The notes under the pieces are model-generated. The model saw nothing but the letters and a program-made list of their open reading frames with translations, searched no databases and was not told where the DNA came from. A stretch of 64,000 nt of DNA from Diplolepis rosae (Eukaryota; Arthropoda; Insecta; Hymenoptera; Diplolepididae): contig JAPYXD010000420.1 in assembly GCA_030998225.1 (NCBI GenBank), positions 186,001 to 250,000 of the forward strand. Direction: 5' to 3'. Positions 45,401 to 57,696 of this stretch are shown here, piece by piece. Every line of letters begins with the position of its first letter. The first letter of the stretch is position 1. The position numbers and the translations under genes were made by a program.

Positions 45401-45850
45401 TATATACTTTTAAAAATGGAGAATCATAGAGGAGGTAAGGAGAATCTTCGTTGCTACTCTTTAAGATCCTCCAAGGTGCAGAAACGGAAATATCTGCAGG
45501 AGAAGAGCATCAACAGAGGATCAAAATTACATTGATTTAAACAGCTAATTCGCCTCTTTTGATTCTCTCAAGTCCTCGAAAATGGAGCATCTTAGAGAAT
45601 CAATAGAGAATCAATAGTTCGACTCGGGTTGCCTGGACAACTGGATGATTGCTAAATTCTTCATACGTAAGTACTAGTGAAATATTTAAAATCATTTTTC
45701 ATAGAATTGTAAGTATAATAAACGTACAGTTCTTTTGTGGTTAGGATAAAATCAACAACATTTCGTATCAATAATGCTTTCATCTCAATGCAAAGTTGTA
45801 AATAGTACTTTAAATACATATGCATTTTTCACTGCAGCAGTATTTAGAAA

Positions 45851-47610
45851 ATGTCGCTTCATGGTGAAGGAGATAAAATCACATTTTACGAAAACGAGGT
45901 GAGCGTCGTAGAAGATGAAGATCATATGGTTGCATGTAAATTAATTTCATTTGAAATTGTTCAAGGTTGTATATATTTGTAATCAGTTACTTTTAAATAA
46001 TGCGAACGTAAAATTTAGTAGTAAAATAAAATTATTTCTATTTCTTTTCTTTGCAAATTCCAACTATTTTATAAATTTAAAGAATTTGCAAGAATTCTGT
46101 TTCGAACTCAGGCACCTAATTTTTTTGTAAATTTTTAAATTATTTTCCGCTCCATTAAATGTCAAAAATAAACAGAAAGAAAAAAAAGAAGCCAAAATGT
46201 CACTGGAAATTTAGAAAAAGTTTAAAGTAACTTTTTTGCCTAAAAAATATAGGTGAAAATATAAATTTTTAATAAAATAAAATCAATAATACCCTCATTG
46301 ATCGCAAACCAGCATCTTTTATAATATTAATATAGAGGGTGACACTACCACTTCTTCACTTAATAATAAAATAATTAATTAATGGATACAAAAAATCGTT
46401 TCTTCTAAATCAAACTATCAATATAGTTGAGAGATTTAATTAAAAATCAAAGTATTGAAATTCAGGGCTCCAAAATTGAAAAACGTTTTATTTCAGGGCT
46501 TACAATATTCAGCAATTTAAAATGCGAGATACTTTAAAATCTAGAACTTCAAATTATATTCTTAGCTACTTTAAAGATATTTAAAACGAACATGTTTCAT
46601 CTTACATTATGATATACCTTCACTAGTCCTGAATAAAATGATATATTTTGACTCTAGAAATCTACGACGATATAAATCATATTGGATATGAAATAAAATT
46701 GGTCATTATTTGCATTTATTACAGGATAGGGCACTTCAATATTTGGATTCTTATGAAATTTTGAATATATCTATTAGCGATGACTCAGACAATATTCCTG
46801 AATTGCCTAAAGTAAGTGAAATCCATAAATTAATGAGAAGTATTTTAATATTTAATGTTACCAAATTCTGTCTACTATGTTTACGGGGGATTATTTCTCA
46901 AGCGTACATCTACACAAAAAAGAAAATTGACTCAAACTTGGGCAAAGTGGAGTCTAAGGGATGATAGTTTATTGGAAAACAATTTTGTCATTCGTTTGTA
47001 TCTACACTTTCAAGTGCTCATTTAATCAGCATTTTACTTTCTCATTATTATTAATTTAGAAAATCTATTTTTTTCCACTATGAGGAATATTATTATTGAT
47101 CATAACTTTCTTATTCTTCAATGAAATATTATAAGTTATAAGTTAATTATAATATTTTAAGTAAATCATTGGTTTCCGTAATATTTTATAAAGTGCAATT
47201 ACATGACAGATTGATCGGTTCGTCTTGATTCCATAAACATTTATTTTCATGGTTCAATCTCTTATCTATGCATTATTTATGAAGCCCCTTATCTATGCTT
47301 TATTTTACAATTATATTTTTCAGGACTCGCAAATAACTACTAATCCACTACATTTGGAGAGAGAATTTTCATTAGAAAGTGAAAAGGAAAATTCTAGCCC
47401 TCAAATTGAAGGAAGCAAGAATTCGTTTCATGATCATTTCTTCATGTTCTTAAACTAGGAAAAATAGCTTTAGACCACTTCGGAATTCATCATTGCCTTA
47501 ATAAGGAGATTCGTGGACTTCTAACTCGCACTATCGTCCGGAAGTTCAAAGATGATACTTTAAGAACACTGACTGTTGGACAAAAACTACAGAAATTTGT
47601 AGAGAAATAA
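45851..47610 (+). CDS. Unrecognised multi-exon gene, exons 1-3 (putative)
   Basis: Exon 1, 45,851-45,898: MSLHGEGDKITFYENE, donor GAG|GTGAGC. Exon 2, 46,725-46,811: starts after TTACAG, encodes DRALQYLDSYEILNISISDD then SDNIPELPK, donor AAA|GTAAGT. Exon 3 starts at 47,324 after TTTTTCAG with DSQITTNPLHLEREFSLESE. All junctions are phase 0, which is unlikely by chance. Exon 3 hits TAG at 47,456. A neighbouring frame continues as LHVLKLGKIALDHFGIHHCL, NKEIRGLLTRTIVRKFKDD to a TAA at 47,608, so a one-base frameshift or unrecognised splice is likely. The protein is small, acidic and Ser/Asn-rich at first, then helical and basic. I do not recognise the family. A fourth phase-0 exon-like segment lies at 57,956-58,030, beyond the LTR retrotransposon. 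The gene could be real but damaged. Confidence 0.45.
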
Positions 47611-47926
47611 TATCAATTTTTCAGATATAAGCCTATGTATATTAATAAGTTCGACATCTGTAAAAACTTGATAAAAATGTATTATCGGCTTTTAAACTGA
47701 CTCACTTGCTTCTATTACAATGTAAACTACTTATAATACCTTTAAGATAAAATTACATCTTATTATTTTGAATAAAACTTTTTAAAATTCAAATTCCACA
47801 TTCCCTGATTGCGAATATTTATTCTTTTTATAAATTGTGATCTGTTTAGAAAACTTAGGATGAAAATCGCTTTCAAAGTAAGTTAAATTATGCATTTAAA
47901 GATTTTAAAACTTTGTGGCTTGATAT

Positions 47927-48868
47927 TGTCACGACCCGCGACTCTACCGCCACAAGTAACAAGCAGATTAAGAAACCAATAAAGGGATCAAGACAGCATT
48001 ACAGCGAGTGTGATTTTATCGACGCAAGTTATAGACAAATCTACAGATCAATAGGATGATCAATATGAAATTACCATGTGTCGTTATAATACCCACACAT
48101 GATAACAAATCGACTGACCCAGAGAGAAAGTGAATGAAGCCCTACAATACCAACACACTACCGTCACAACATGCGACTTGTAATAGCATGTGACTTGTAA
48201 TAACATGCGACTGGTCATAGCATGTTACTCGTCATATCTGACCTTTCAAAGTTCTATAAAAAGCGAAAGTTCCAAGAGAAGTCAGTCCAGTACCATCATC
48301 TCTACACCGCGAGTTCAGTTAGTTAGTCAACGTTCGATTTCTACAATGTGACCAACGCGAGTCCAGTCCAGTGCCATCGAATCTATACCGCGAGTGCAAT
48401 CCAGTCAGTCCAGCTTCACCAGATTACTACTGCTACTCAACCCGAATTCTAACTCGACGCTGAGTTCAATGACGTTAGAAAGTGAAGGGGAATCGCCTTC
48501 CAAATTTTCTCGAAACTGCGATCGAAGAATCGACTAGATCAACTGTCTAGATTACGAATTTACTATACAACAGCAACTATCTGAAGATTACAAGTTACAC
48601 TCAACTGACCACATTCGCTTACTGGACTCAATTGATCATCAATCAATTCAAACTCAGGATAACTAAAAGGGTATTTCTAATTACGATTCTATATTTACAT
48701 TTCCATGATGCTTACCTGATATAATTTCAATTGTCAATAAATATATTTTATATACTTAACCCTTCTCAATCACTGACTATTCCTCATCCCTTAGAGAGGA
48801 TCCTTCTGATCCTGACATAAAACGAGGAGATCTTTTAAGAAGAGAAATTTTACGTTTCTGACGTAACA
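47927..48868 (+). repeat. 5' LTR
   Basis: Starts TGTCACGACCCGCGAC and ends TTCTGACGTAACA. TATAAA at 48,255-48,260 is a likely promoter, with CAGTCCAGT starts ~25-30 bp downstream. AATAAA at 48,736-48,741 is a poly(A) signal. Near-identical to the 3' copy; one difference changes ATGTCACC of the 3' LTR to ATGTGACC. Confidence 0.95.
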
Positions 48869-48884
48869 TACCCAATCTCTTTTT

Positions 48885-48902
48885 TGGTGCATCAGCCGGG
48901 AA
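48885..48902 (+). promoter_or_regulatory. Primer-binding site, tRNA-Gly type
   Basis: TGGTGCATCAGCCGGGAA starts 16 bp after the LTR. It is complementary, with one mismatch, to the 3' end of animal tRNA-Gly (…CCCGGCCGATGCACCA as I recall it). Confidence 0.75.
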
Positions 48903-48938
48903 ATCACAGTCAGTGAATGAGATATCGAAATTTTATAA

Positions 48939-49763
48939 TTAATAGGAATCAACCTTCGAGTAAAAACAAAGGAAACATTCAAAGAAGTTTTCAATGACAC
49001 AATCAACGTAGAAAGAGACTTGGCAGCATCATCCGCACTACGGAGAAATAAAAATTCAGATTATTTAAAAATGGATGATTCTATAAATAATAGAAATAAT
49101 AAAACAACTCGGTTCAATGTTGCGCGAGATAACAACATAAATTGTATAATATGTAAAAAACCAGGTCATGTTGCTGAAAATTGTTATCATTTAACCAAAG
49201 CACAAGAAGCAGTATCTAGAAAACAAAGTCCTAATTTTTTTATGCAAAATCAACAGCCTAGTAATAATCACCAACGAGGAGAAAATATTTACAATAATTC
49301 TGCAAGAAATAATTACCGGAATAACCACTTTTTAGGAAACAGAAATAACAATTATGATAATAATAACTATCCGAATAACAATTTTTCATGGAACAGGAAC
49401 AACAATTACAATAACTTTTCAAGTAACAGAAATAATTATCCTAACAGCAATAGATTCCACAATTACAATAATAATAATTTTTCGAAAAACAGAAATAATG
49501 ATAATAGACAAGAAAATTTAGATCACAATAGGTATGCAAATCAGAGACAATTTTTAAATCAAAATAGCCAACGAGAAATGCGAAATCAGCAATTAAGTAG
49601 ACCAAATCAAAATTATCCACAAAAATCAGAAGTTATATGCAACTATTGTAAAAAACCAGGACATATTATAACAAATTGTAACGCTAGATTAAATAAACAA
49701 CAATCGCAAAATTCGGAAAACTCAAACGCTCTCCCCAGTACGGATGCACTGAGGAAAGCGTAA
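48939..49763 (+). pseudogene. gag: gag remnant: nucleocapsid region
   Basis: The frame is open from 48,939 to the TAA at 49,761 but has no ATG at a plausible start. It begins in what looks like the end of capsid (LRVKTKETFKEVFNDTINVE). The matrix/capsid part, normally about a kilobase, is missing between the primer-binding site and here. Two CCHC zinc knuckles are intact: CIICKKPGHVAENC at 49,143 and CNYCKKPGHIITNC at 49,638. They are separated by about 150 residues of Asn/Arg-rich low complexity (NRNNNYDNNNYPNNN type). The protein would bind RNA but could not form a shell. Pol follows in the -1 frame, and that frame is open across the end of gag, which fits frameshift expression. Confidence 0.88.
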
Positions 49764-52700
49764 GACAAGAACCAGAAGCAACCACTTCTAACGATCAACC
49801 GGCTATAAAGATAAGCGTTTCCAAACCAAGTATAATTCCATCGATAATGATATGCGCAGAAGGTCTTCAAAGCCCTGCTCGCATGATGATAGATACCGGT
49901 GCTGGTCGAAATTTGATTAAACAAAATTCCGTAAATCCTAATTTGCCAATAGATGAAAAAATAGTGTTAAAACTTACAGGAATAAATAATTTACCACTTT
50001 TTACAATAGGACAAATACAAATAAACATTCTAGGATATCCAACAATATTGAATATAATTCCTAATGAAGTTCCAATAGATGAAGACGGAGTTCTAGGTTC
50101 AGAATTTTTTCGAGAAAATAAAGTCAATATATATTATGTATCAAAATGTCTAGAAATACAAAATAAATTGTATCCATTTGAATCGACACAGATATTAACA
50201 ATTCCAGCTAGAACTGTAACAACATTTTATGTTCCAATTGGAAATACTGACAAAAGCGAAGGTTACGTACCTCGACTACATTTTGGCGAAGGAATTTATG
50301 CAGGAGACGCAATTGTAAAAAATTGCAACGGTAAAGCTTATATCAAATTTGCAAATACAAACGAAATTTCAGTAACGATATCAATACCAGCTGTTACTTT
50401 AGAAGACTTTGAAGAAAGAGATTTTCAAAATGTAACAAGTCAATCAAGCAATTTAAAAAACTTAAGTGATGACGATTTATCTAACCAAATACTGAATAGC
50501 TTCTTAAAAACCGAAAATTTTTTCAACAATCCATGCAGATTTTTTAACATAACAGGTGAAGAAAGAATAGAATACATTAAAAAACTTCTTCGTTTGGATC
50601 ATTTGAATCAAGACGAATACGAACATGTAGAGAGATTAATTATTAACAGTGCAGACAGATTTCAAATCCCAGGAGAACCACTTGAAGCTACTAACGTTTT
50701 GCAACATTCAATTCCAACTACAGATGATTCTCCAATTTTTTCAAGACAATATAGATTTCCCCCTGTTCATAAAGAAGGAATTACAAAACAAGTTGACGAA
50801 TTATTAAAAAATAAAATAATAAAACCTTCACAATCACCGTATAACACTCCAGTTTGGATTGTTCCTAAAAAACCAGACTCTAAAGGTAAAATGAAATGGC
50901 GAATGGTTCTAGACTTCAGAAAACTTAATGAAAAAACAATCGGAGATTCTTACCCACTACCTAACATAAATGATATACTCGATTCACTCGGATCTGCCAG
51001 ATATTTTTCAGTATTTGATTTAGCTACTGGTTTTCACCATATAAAAATGGACCTTAAAGACTCTCATAAAACTGCATTTTCTACACCTCATGGCCATTAT
51101 GAATTTGATAGAATGCCCTTTGGTTTAAAAACCGCTCCTGCAACATTTCAAAGGTTAATGGACATTACTTTAACTGGATTAATAGGGACAGAACTCTTTG
51201 TATATCTTGACGACATAGTCATATTTGCTGATACACTTGAAGAACATGAGAAAAAATTCAATAATTTAATACAACGTCTTCGAAAAGCAAACCTTTATCT
51301 ACAACCAGACAAATGTGAATTCCTACGACCTGAGATAGGATATTTAGGTCATATAATTGATAAAAATGGAGTTCGACCAGACCCCAAAAAAATAATAGCC
51401 GTAAAAGAATTTCCAGTTCCAAAAACACAAAAGAATGTTAAACAATTTTTAGGATTAGCAGGATATTATCGTAGATTCATCGAAGGATTTTCAAAAATTG
51501 CCAATCCTCTTAATCAACTTCTAAAAAAGGATACCCCTTTCATATGGACCGATAAACAGCAAACAGCTTTTGATATTTCAAGATCAAGATTATGTGAAGA
51601 ACCACTTTTACAACGACACGATTTTTCGCAACCCTTTGTTCTCATAACAGATGCCTCAGGATACGCAATAGGAGGTATATTATCACAAGGCAAAATAGGC
51701 AAAGATAAGCCAATAGCATATGCTTCACGTAGTTTAAGTGACACTGAGAAAAAATATGACACATATGAAAAAGAAGCACTTGCAATAATATTTTGTGTCA
51801 CGCATTTCCGTCCTTATTTATATGGAAGAAAATTTACCCTAGTAACTGATCATAAACCACTAGTTTGGTTTCAAAATTCTAAGGACCCTTGCTCACGAGT
51901 TTCGTGCTGGAGGTTAAAACTCACAGAATATGATTTTGATGTAGTATACAAAGCAGGAAAAATGAATGTCAATGCACACGCTCTTTCAAGAAACCCTATT
52001 ATTAATGAAGAAAGATCAAGAAATTTACACGAAGATGATGATGATACCTTTATGACATCTCAAGAAAAAACGAATCTTGAGAATACCTTTATGAAAAATA
52101 ACGAAGAAAATAATATTTAAAAGCGAAATAATTCCAAAAGAGAATATTTCAATTCGATATTTACCCAAGATGATATAAATGACTTTAGTGAATCATGACA
52201 AGATCCAATATTAAATATCAATCCTAAGTTTTTAGAAACTTTTACTGTTTCTCACAATGAAGAATTATTTAATAAAATTTGTAACAATTTTATGAAATAT
52301 ACAAGTTTATTGAAACTTTTAGCATCAAAGCTTCTGTTTATGACTATTATACTCTTAAGTCCAATACTTGGAAAAAATTATGAAAATTCGCCATGGAAAA
52401 CCATGACTACTAGGGGTAAAAAGAAAAAACAAGAACAAATGAAAAATTCAAATCAGCCTGAAAATCTAGAAAATTTAAACCAAAATGAAATTCAAGAAGA
52501 ATTAGACGAAAATTTTTCTTCTAAACCTCTTGTGAAAAAACCTCGAGGTAGGCCAAGAAAAAATCTACTTACAAATTTAAAAATTATTCCCTCTCAAACA
52601 AAAAGAAAGAGAGGTAGACCAAGAAAACAAATATATGAAAATGAATTACCAGAAATAAATGTGCAAAAAGGAAGCCGAACAAAAGTAAAATCAGATTCCG

Positions 52701-53887
52701 ACTCTGATCCTGATTCTGATCCTGAATATTTAGACTATTTAAAGGAATTCCAAGCAAAAAATAAAATAAATAAAAATGGCAAAAAGCCTAAACAATTTAT
52801 TATACCTCAAGAGGAAAAAAGCGAAAATTATTTTTCTACTTCTGAAGACGAAGTAATTGATATGGAACCTGAAGATGAAGAGAGCTCTGAAAGCTCTTGT
52901 ATAGAACAAATTTTTAAAAATGAAAATATCGAAGACACTTTTAATGAACGAAATTCTGAAATAAAGAAAAATCGACAAATAGAAACCAGGGAAAATCTCG
53001 AAAATGATAATATTTCAGAATTCGAAGAAAATCGTCCACCCCCAGAACCCCCTCCACTCAACTCAAAATACACTAGGAAAATTTTAATGAATAAAAATAT
53101 CGTTGAATGTCGCGATCAATTAACGATGCGAAAAGATAATTATGTATATTTTGTTACAACAAATGGAAATCCTCGAGATAATGGATCAAAAAGTCTAGAA
53201 AAACGTGGAACTTTACCAAAATTTAAAAACTTACAGAAGGGAACAGCGAAAGAAATTAAAAAAGGAAACTATTATCATTTTGCTCTTCCGATTGAAGGAG
53301 AAATTCAAGACAATTTATCTGAAACCTTAAATAATATAAAATTGTCAATTTATTCATTACACGAATTATCTCAAAAATTGAATTTACGATCAATTAGTAT
53401 TTCAAAGACTGCAAAAGTCAACCATATAGCTTGGGAAGAAATAAAATTAATATTTGATTTAGTTTTTGCAAATTCTCATACGAAAATAATAGTTTGTAAT
53501 GGCATAACGCAATATCCAACAAAAGAACAAAGATCACAATTAATTGAAGAAGCACACTCCTCAGCATTAGGAGGCCATAAAGGTGTCACAAAGACCTATA
53601 ATCGAATTCGCCAAAAATTTTTTTGGGAAAATATGAAAGTTGATATTCAAAAGTATATTCAAGGCTGTTTACAATGCCAAATAAAAAAATTAGTTCGGGT
53701 TAAAACCAAAAATCCTATGGTTATTACCGATACACCTACTACTGCCTTCGAAAAAATATCAATGGATATTGTTTGTCCACTACCAGAAACAAAGTCTGGA
53801 AATCTATATATTCTTACTATACAAGACAATTTTACAAAATACTCTCTAGCAATACCCCTTCCTAATCATAAAGCTGGTACAATATAG
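49749..53887 (+). pseudogene. pol: pol: protease, reverse transcriptase, RNase H, linker and integrase N-terminus
   Basis: One frame (-1 to gag) runs from about 49,749 to 53,887 with stops only at 52,118 (TAA) and 52,196 (TGA). Counting from the ATG at 49,847: protease DTGAG at 16-20; reverse transcriptase with DFRKLNEKT and SVFDLATGFHH and catalytic YLDD at 453-456; RNase H with Asp602 (LITDASG), Glu ~643 (KEALAI) and Asp668 (TDHKPL). The fourth acidic residue is His711 (NAHALSR where NADALSR is usual), so RNase H is probably inactive. A linker of about 500 residues follows, highly charged, with AT-hook motifs PRGRPRK (~52,541) and RGRPRK (~52,612). The integrase HHCC finger is at 53,550-53,680 and the first catalytic Asp in SMDIVCPLP near 53,765. 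A frameshift at ~53,880 ends this frame. Confidence 0.93.
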
Positions 53888-54576
53888 CAGACGCGTTCGT
53901 GAAAAAATTTATTTGCATATTTGGATCGCCAAAAGGAGTACTAACGGATCAAGGCAGAGATTTTTTAAGCAATTTATTAAAAAGATTAGCAAAACGCTTT
54001 AGAATCAAACAATTTCGTACCACAGCTTTTCACCCTCAATCCAATGGATCACTTGAACGATCACATCATGTCCTAGGTGAATATCTCAAACAATTTGTAG
54101 CAAAAAATTCAGAATGGGACGATTGGCTAGAATTAGCAATGTTTTCATATAACACAAGTGTACACAAAGCCACAAAATGTACGCCTTACGAATTAGTTTT
54201 TGGAAAATTAGCCCGTGAACCCTCTAGTGAACCTCTATCACAAAATGAAAAATTGCAAACCTATGATGATTATTTGATCAATTTTGTCACACAACTGCAT
54301 GAAATGCGAACACAAGCAAGAGAAAACCTCATAAAGGCAAAAGAAAAATCAAAAATGTACCACGATAGAAAAATAAATCCCTTGGAAATAAAGATTGGGG
54401 ATAATGTATTTTTATTAAAAGGAGGAAAAATTAAAAAGCTGGATAATCAATACACAGGACCTCACAAAGTTTTAGATGTACTAGGAAAAGGAAATGTAAA
54501 AATCAACATAAAAGGAAAACCGACAGTAGTTCACGTCAATCGAATAAAAAGATCGCACATAAATATACAAAATTGA
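53888..54576 (+). pseudogene. pol: pol: integrase catalytic core and C-terminus after the frameshift
   Basis: The next frame carries VKKFICIFGSPKGVLTDQGR with the second catalytic Asp (53,947), HPQSNGSLERSHHVLGEYL with the catalytic Glu (54,055), and a C-terminal GDNVFLL...YTGPHKVLDVLG...VHVNRIKRSH module. It continues the preceding segment directly and is separated only by a small indel in the ADAF region. No chromodomain is seen. The end, NIQN then TGA, leaves 1.6 kb before the purine tract. Confidence 0.93.
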
Positions 54577-56183
54577 TTAACTGAATTTGAATTCAAACTT
54601 AAAATAATATAAACTTTGAATAAAACCAAAGCGTTTAGAATAACTAAACCAGGAATTGTTTTAAACAAAAAGATACTTTGAAATTTTATTCTAATCATAT
54701 TTTTTCTATTTCAGAGATTCGAGAAGCTCACTGTACCTTCAAATTGCAATGAAAAAATTTCAATATATTTCATGGTCTTTTTTTTTTCAAGAGCAAATTA
54801 AACTTCTTAAACTAGCAAGTATTTGCCAAATTGATCAAAGTTTTTCAAGTTTCTCTTCTGTTCAGCACAAACTAAAAATCTAATATCATCACACAAAAAT
54901 TATACCTCTTTAAAATTCTTATAAATACTTTCTTTATATTTGATTCAATCATTTTTGTTTTTGTTCATTGAATATTTAAAAAACAAACTAATAACCTTTT
55001 TAGTAAGACAAATGCTAGTTTTTATTCGAATCAACATTTGATTTTATCACTTAAAGAAAAATATAGAAATATTTGCATTTTTCTTCTTTTTTGGATGAAA
55101 AAAAGCCTTTTTCTGACAAGAATAAATAAGCACTTCATTATTGGTGCGATCATAAATATAATTTCAGTTTTGATTTTCTTCTATCAAGGGATCTTTTCTT
55201 GATTCCCATCCTATTGGAAGAACAGTTTCTACAAATATTGAGTCTGTAAATGTAAACTGTGCGATGGCGTTACAAAATTGTTAATGTAAAAATTGCTTTT
55301 CCAATAGAAATTAATGTGCAACAATAACAAATTGAATATTTACTATTCTTCATATGTTTGATGCACAAATAACTCTATTAATTTTACAAGAAAGATTAGA
55401 AAAACAATTAAAAGTACAAGAATTGTAGGAAAATCTATTACCCTGTTATTATGTAAAATTGTTTTTCTTATGATTATTTTATTCATTTAATAATAAACCA
55501 ATGAAATTGAAGTTTATGAAATTAATTTTTAGAAACATGTAAAAGTAATAATAAGCAATAGCAATGCCATGTTTTGAAGAAATCAATTTTAGATTTAACC
55601 AAGTTTTTTCTCTTCAATGTACCAAGTTACAACGTCTATTAATTCATATATGTAATCAACGATCTTAATATTATTTTTAATCTCTATTAATATTATATAT
55701 GTCAATTTCTTTTATGTATAATCAATAATTTATAAGGCTTTTTATATTTTATTTTTACTAATGTATACATTTAACGATCGTAATTCTTGGAAATTACTCC
55801 TTAATATTTTATATCTAATCGATAAAATTTTACAATTTTTAATCTTCTTTTCATCAACAATCATCATGTTGTAAGTTTAAATAGTTATTAGCAATCAAAG
55901 AAAAAATTATCAAATTACCTATATAACATATGTAATCAATGATTGTAATATTTCCAGAATTGTATCCTCTGTTATTACTATGCATTTATGTAAAACTTGT
56001 TATAAATTTTTAATTCGCAACAATAATTTAAAATGTAAATTCCTATGTATAAACGATATTTTTTATGTTATGAATTGTTAAATTCAACTAAAAATATGTA
56101 CTTGATTGAGTAAGCATCCTGGATTAAAAATGTATTCTTCTACCGAAGTTTCGATCGCGGATCGTTAACTCCCCGCGTTCGAA
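54577..56183 (+). other. 1.6-kb noncoding region of the retrotransposon (no env seen)
   Basis: AT-rich sequence between integrase and the purine tract. No frame longer than a few dozen codons, no signal peptide or membrane-fusion motif. It may be a decayed third gene or a natural long 3' spacer; the sequence does not say which. Confidence 0.6.
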
Positions 56184-56185
56184 TT

Positions 56186-56196
56186 AAGGGGGGAGG
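56186..56196 (+). promoter_or_regulatory. Polypurine tract
   Basis: AAGGGGGGAGG immediately precedes the 3' LTR, the expected position for plus-strand DNA priming. Confidence 0.88.
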
Positions 56197-57140
56197 TGTT
56201 ACGTCCCGCGACTCTACCGCCACAAGTAACAAGCAGATTAAGAAACCAGTAAAGGGATCAAGACAGCATTACAGCGCGTGTGATTTTATCGACGCAAATT
56301 ATAGACAAATCTACACATCAATAGGATGATCAATATGAAATTACCATGTGTCGTTATAATACCCACACATGATAACAAATCGACTGACCCAGAGAGAAAG
56401 TGAATGAAGCCCTACAATACCCCAACACACTACCGTCACAACATGCGACTTGTAATAGCATGTGACTTGTAATAACATGCGACTGGTTATAGCATGTTAC
56501 TCGTCATACCTGACCTTTCAAAGTTCTATAAAAAGCGAAAGTTCCAAGAGAAGTCAGTCCAGTACCATCATCTCTACACCGCGAGTTCAGTTAGTTAGTC
56601 AACGTTCGATTTCTACAATGTCACCAACGCGAGTCCAGTCCAGTTCCATCGAATCTATACCGCGAGTGCAATCCAGTCAGTCCAGCTTCACCAGATTACT
56701 ACCGCTACTCAACCCGAATTCTAACTCGACACTGAGTTCAACGACATTAGAAAGTGAAGGGGAATCGCCTTCCAAATTTTCTCGAAACTGCGATCGAAGA
56801 ATCGACTAGATCAACTGTCTAGATTACGAATTTACTATACAACAGCAACTATCTGAAGATTACAAGTTACACTCAACTGACCACATTCGCTTACTGGACT
56901 CAATTGATCATCAATCAATTCAAACTCAGGATAACTAAAAGGGTATTTCTAATTACGATTCTATATTTACATTTCCATGGTGCTTACCTGATATAATTTC
57001 AATTGTCAATAAATATATTTTATATACCTAACCCTTCTCAATCACTGACTATTCCTCATCCCTTAGAGAGGATCCTTCTGATCCTGACATAAAACGAGGA
57101 GATCTTTTAAGAAGAGAAATGTTACGTTTCTGACGTAACA
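56197..57140 (+). repeat. 3' LTR
   Basis: Starts TGTTACGTCCCGCGAC and ends TTCTGACGTAACA. TATA motif at 56,527 and AATAAA at 57,008-57,013. A Ser-rich open frame (56,462-56,809, tail MSPTRVQSSSIESIPRVQSS) exists here. In the 5' LTR the equivalent inner ATG is followed by TGA, so it is probably incidental. Confidence 0.95.
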
Positions 57141-57695
57141 ATATGTTTAATTTTGGAAAAAAAAATTTGAAATCTTTTAAACTTATATGTTGAATAAATT
57201 TGAAAGTTTTTAAATTTAATTTCCAGTGCATTTAATTTCAAGTATTTAATTCCCTAATAGTTTCAGCTTAATTGTCATATTGTATTAATGCTACACGTAA
57301 TGTAACACCGACTTTTGACTTTAATATTTTCGAACATGTGAACATTGAAAAGTGCGATTATTATTTGTATAAAGTAATTATTTCAAACAAAAAATTCACG
57401 AGTGGAAAAAAGTAAGTTACAATCTTATTTTATATTTCCTTTTCAAAACCTGCCTAGATTCGTCTAAGAAAAGCTTTTTCTGATTATTTTTTAAAAATAG
57501 TTTATTATACTGATTCAGTCGGATTCTTTCGATGTCAGATTCTTCCCATTAAAATGTTTTTACGTTTCGTACGAAAATATAGTATCCCATACAAATTTAA
57601 TTCAATCATTGAAAGTGACAAAATTAAAAAAAAAAATTGAACTCATATCTGATTAAAATGCCGAAAACTAAAAAATTGCTTTTTAATGGAGTATA
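57141..57695. other. No gene recognised
   Basis: AT-rich flank of the retrotransposon. Confidence 0.5.
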
Positions 57696-57696
57696 A

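Larger units (their letters stand above)
44037..45630. mobile_element. Possible composite element with TCGAACTATTGATTCTCT ends
   Basis: CTCGAGTCGAACTATTGATT near 44,038 is matched by its complement AATCAATAGTTCGACTCGGG near 45,606-45,625. Inside are a pyrimidine-rich tandem array (44,040-44,250), a Tc1-like element (44,254-45,041) and a palindrome (45,068-45,400). GATTCTCT-type sequence also occurs near the right end, so the element may have built-in simple repeats. Confidence 0.55.
47927..57140 (+). mobile_element. Ty3/gypsy LTR retrotransposon, 9.2 kb, defective
   Basis: Two ~943-bp LTRs (47,927-48,868 and 56,197-57,140) begin TG and end CA and are flanked by ATAT on both sides (47,923-47,926 and 57,141-57,144). 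A tRNA-Gly-like primer-binding site and a purine-rich tract are in place. The order gag-remnant, protease, reverse transcriptase, RNase H, integrase is the Ty3/gypsy order. By eye the LTRs differ at about 17 bases plus a 2-bp indel, roughly 2%, so insertion was fairly recent. Most of gag is deleted and pol is broken, so it would need proteins from a relative. It lies in what may be an intron of the unrecognised gene. Confidence 0.96.

Noticed and set aside
49680..49763. Canonical -1 slippery heptamer at the gag/pol overlap
   Set aside because: The frames do overlap in the -1 relation, but I could not find a convincing X-XXY-YYZ heptamer, so no site is annotated.
54577..56183. env gene of an errantivirus-like element
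   Set aside because: No open frame, signal peptide, cleavage site or membrane segment is visible between integrase and the purine tract.
56462..56809. Ser-rich protein encoded in the 3' LTR
   Set aside because: The open frame is not kept in the near-identical 5' LTR, where a stop follows the inner ATG, and there is no known domain.
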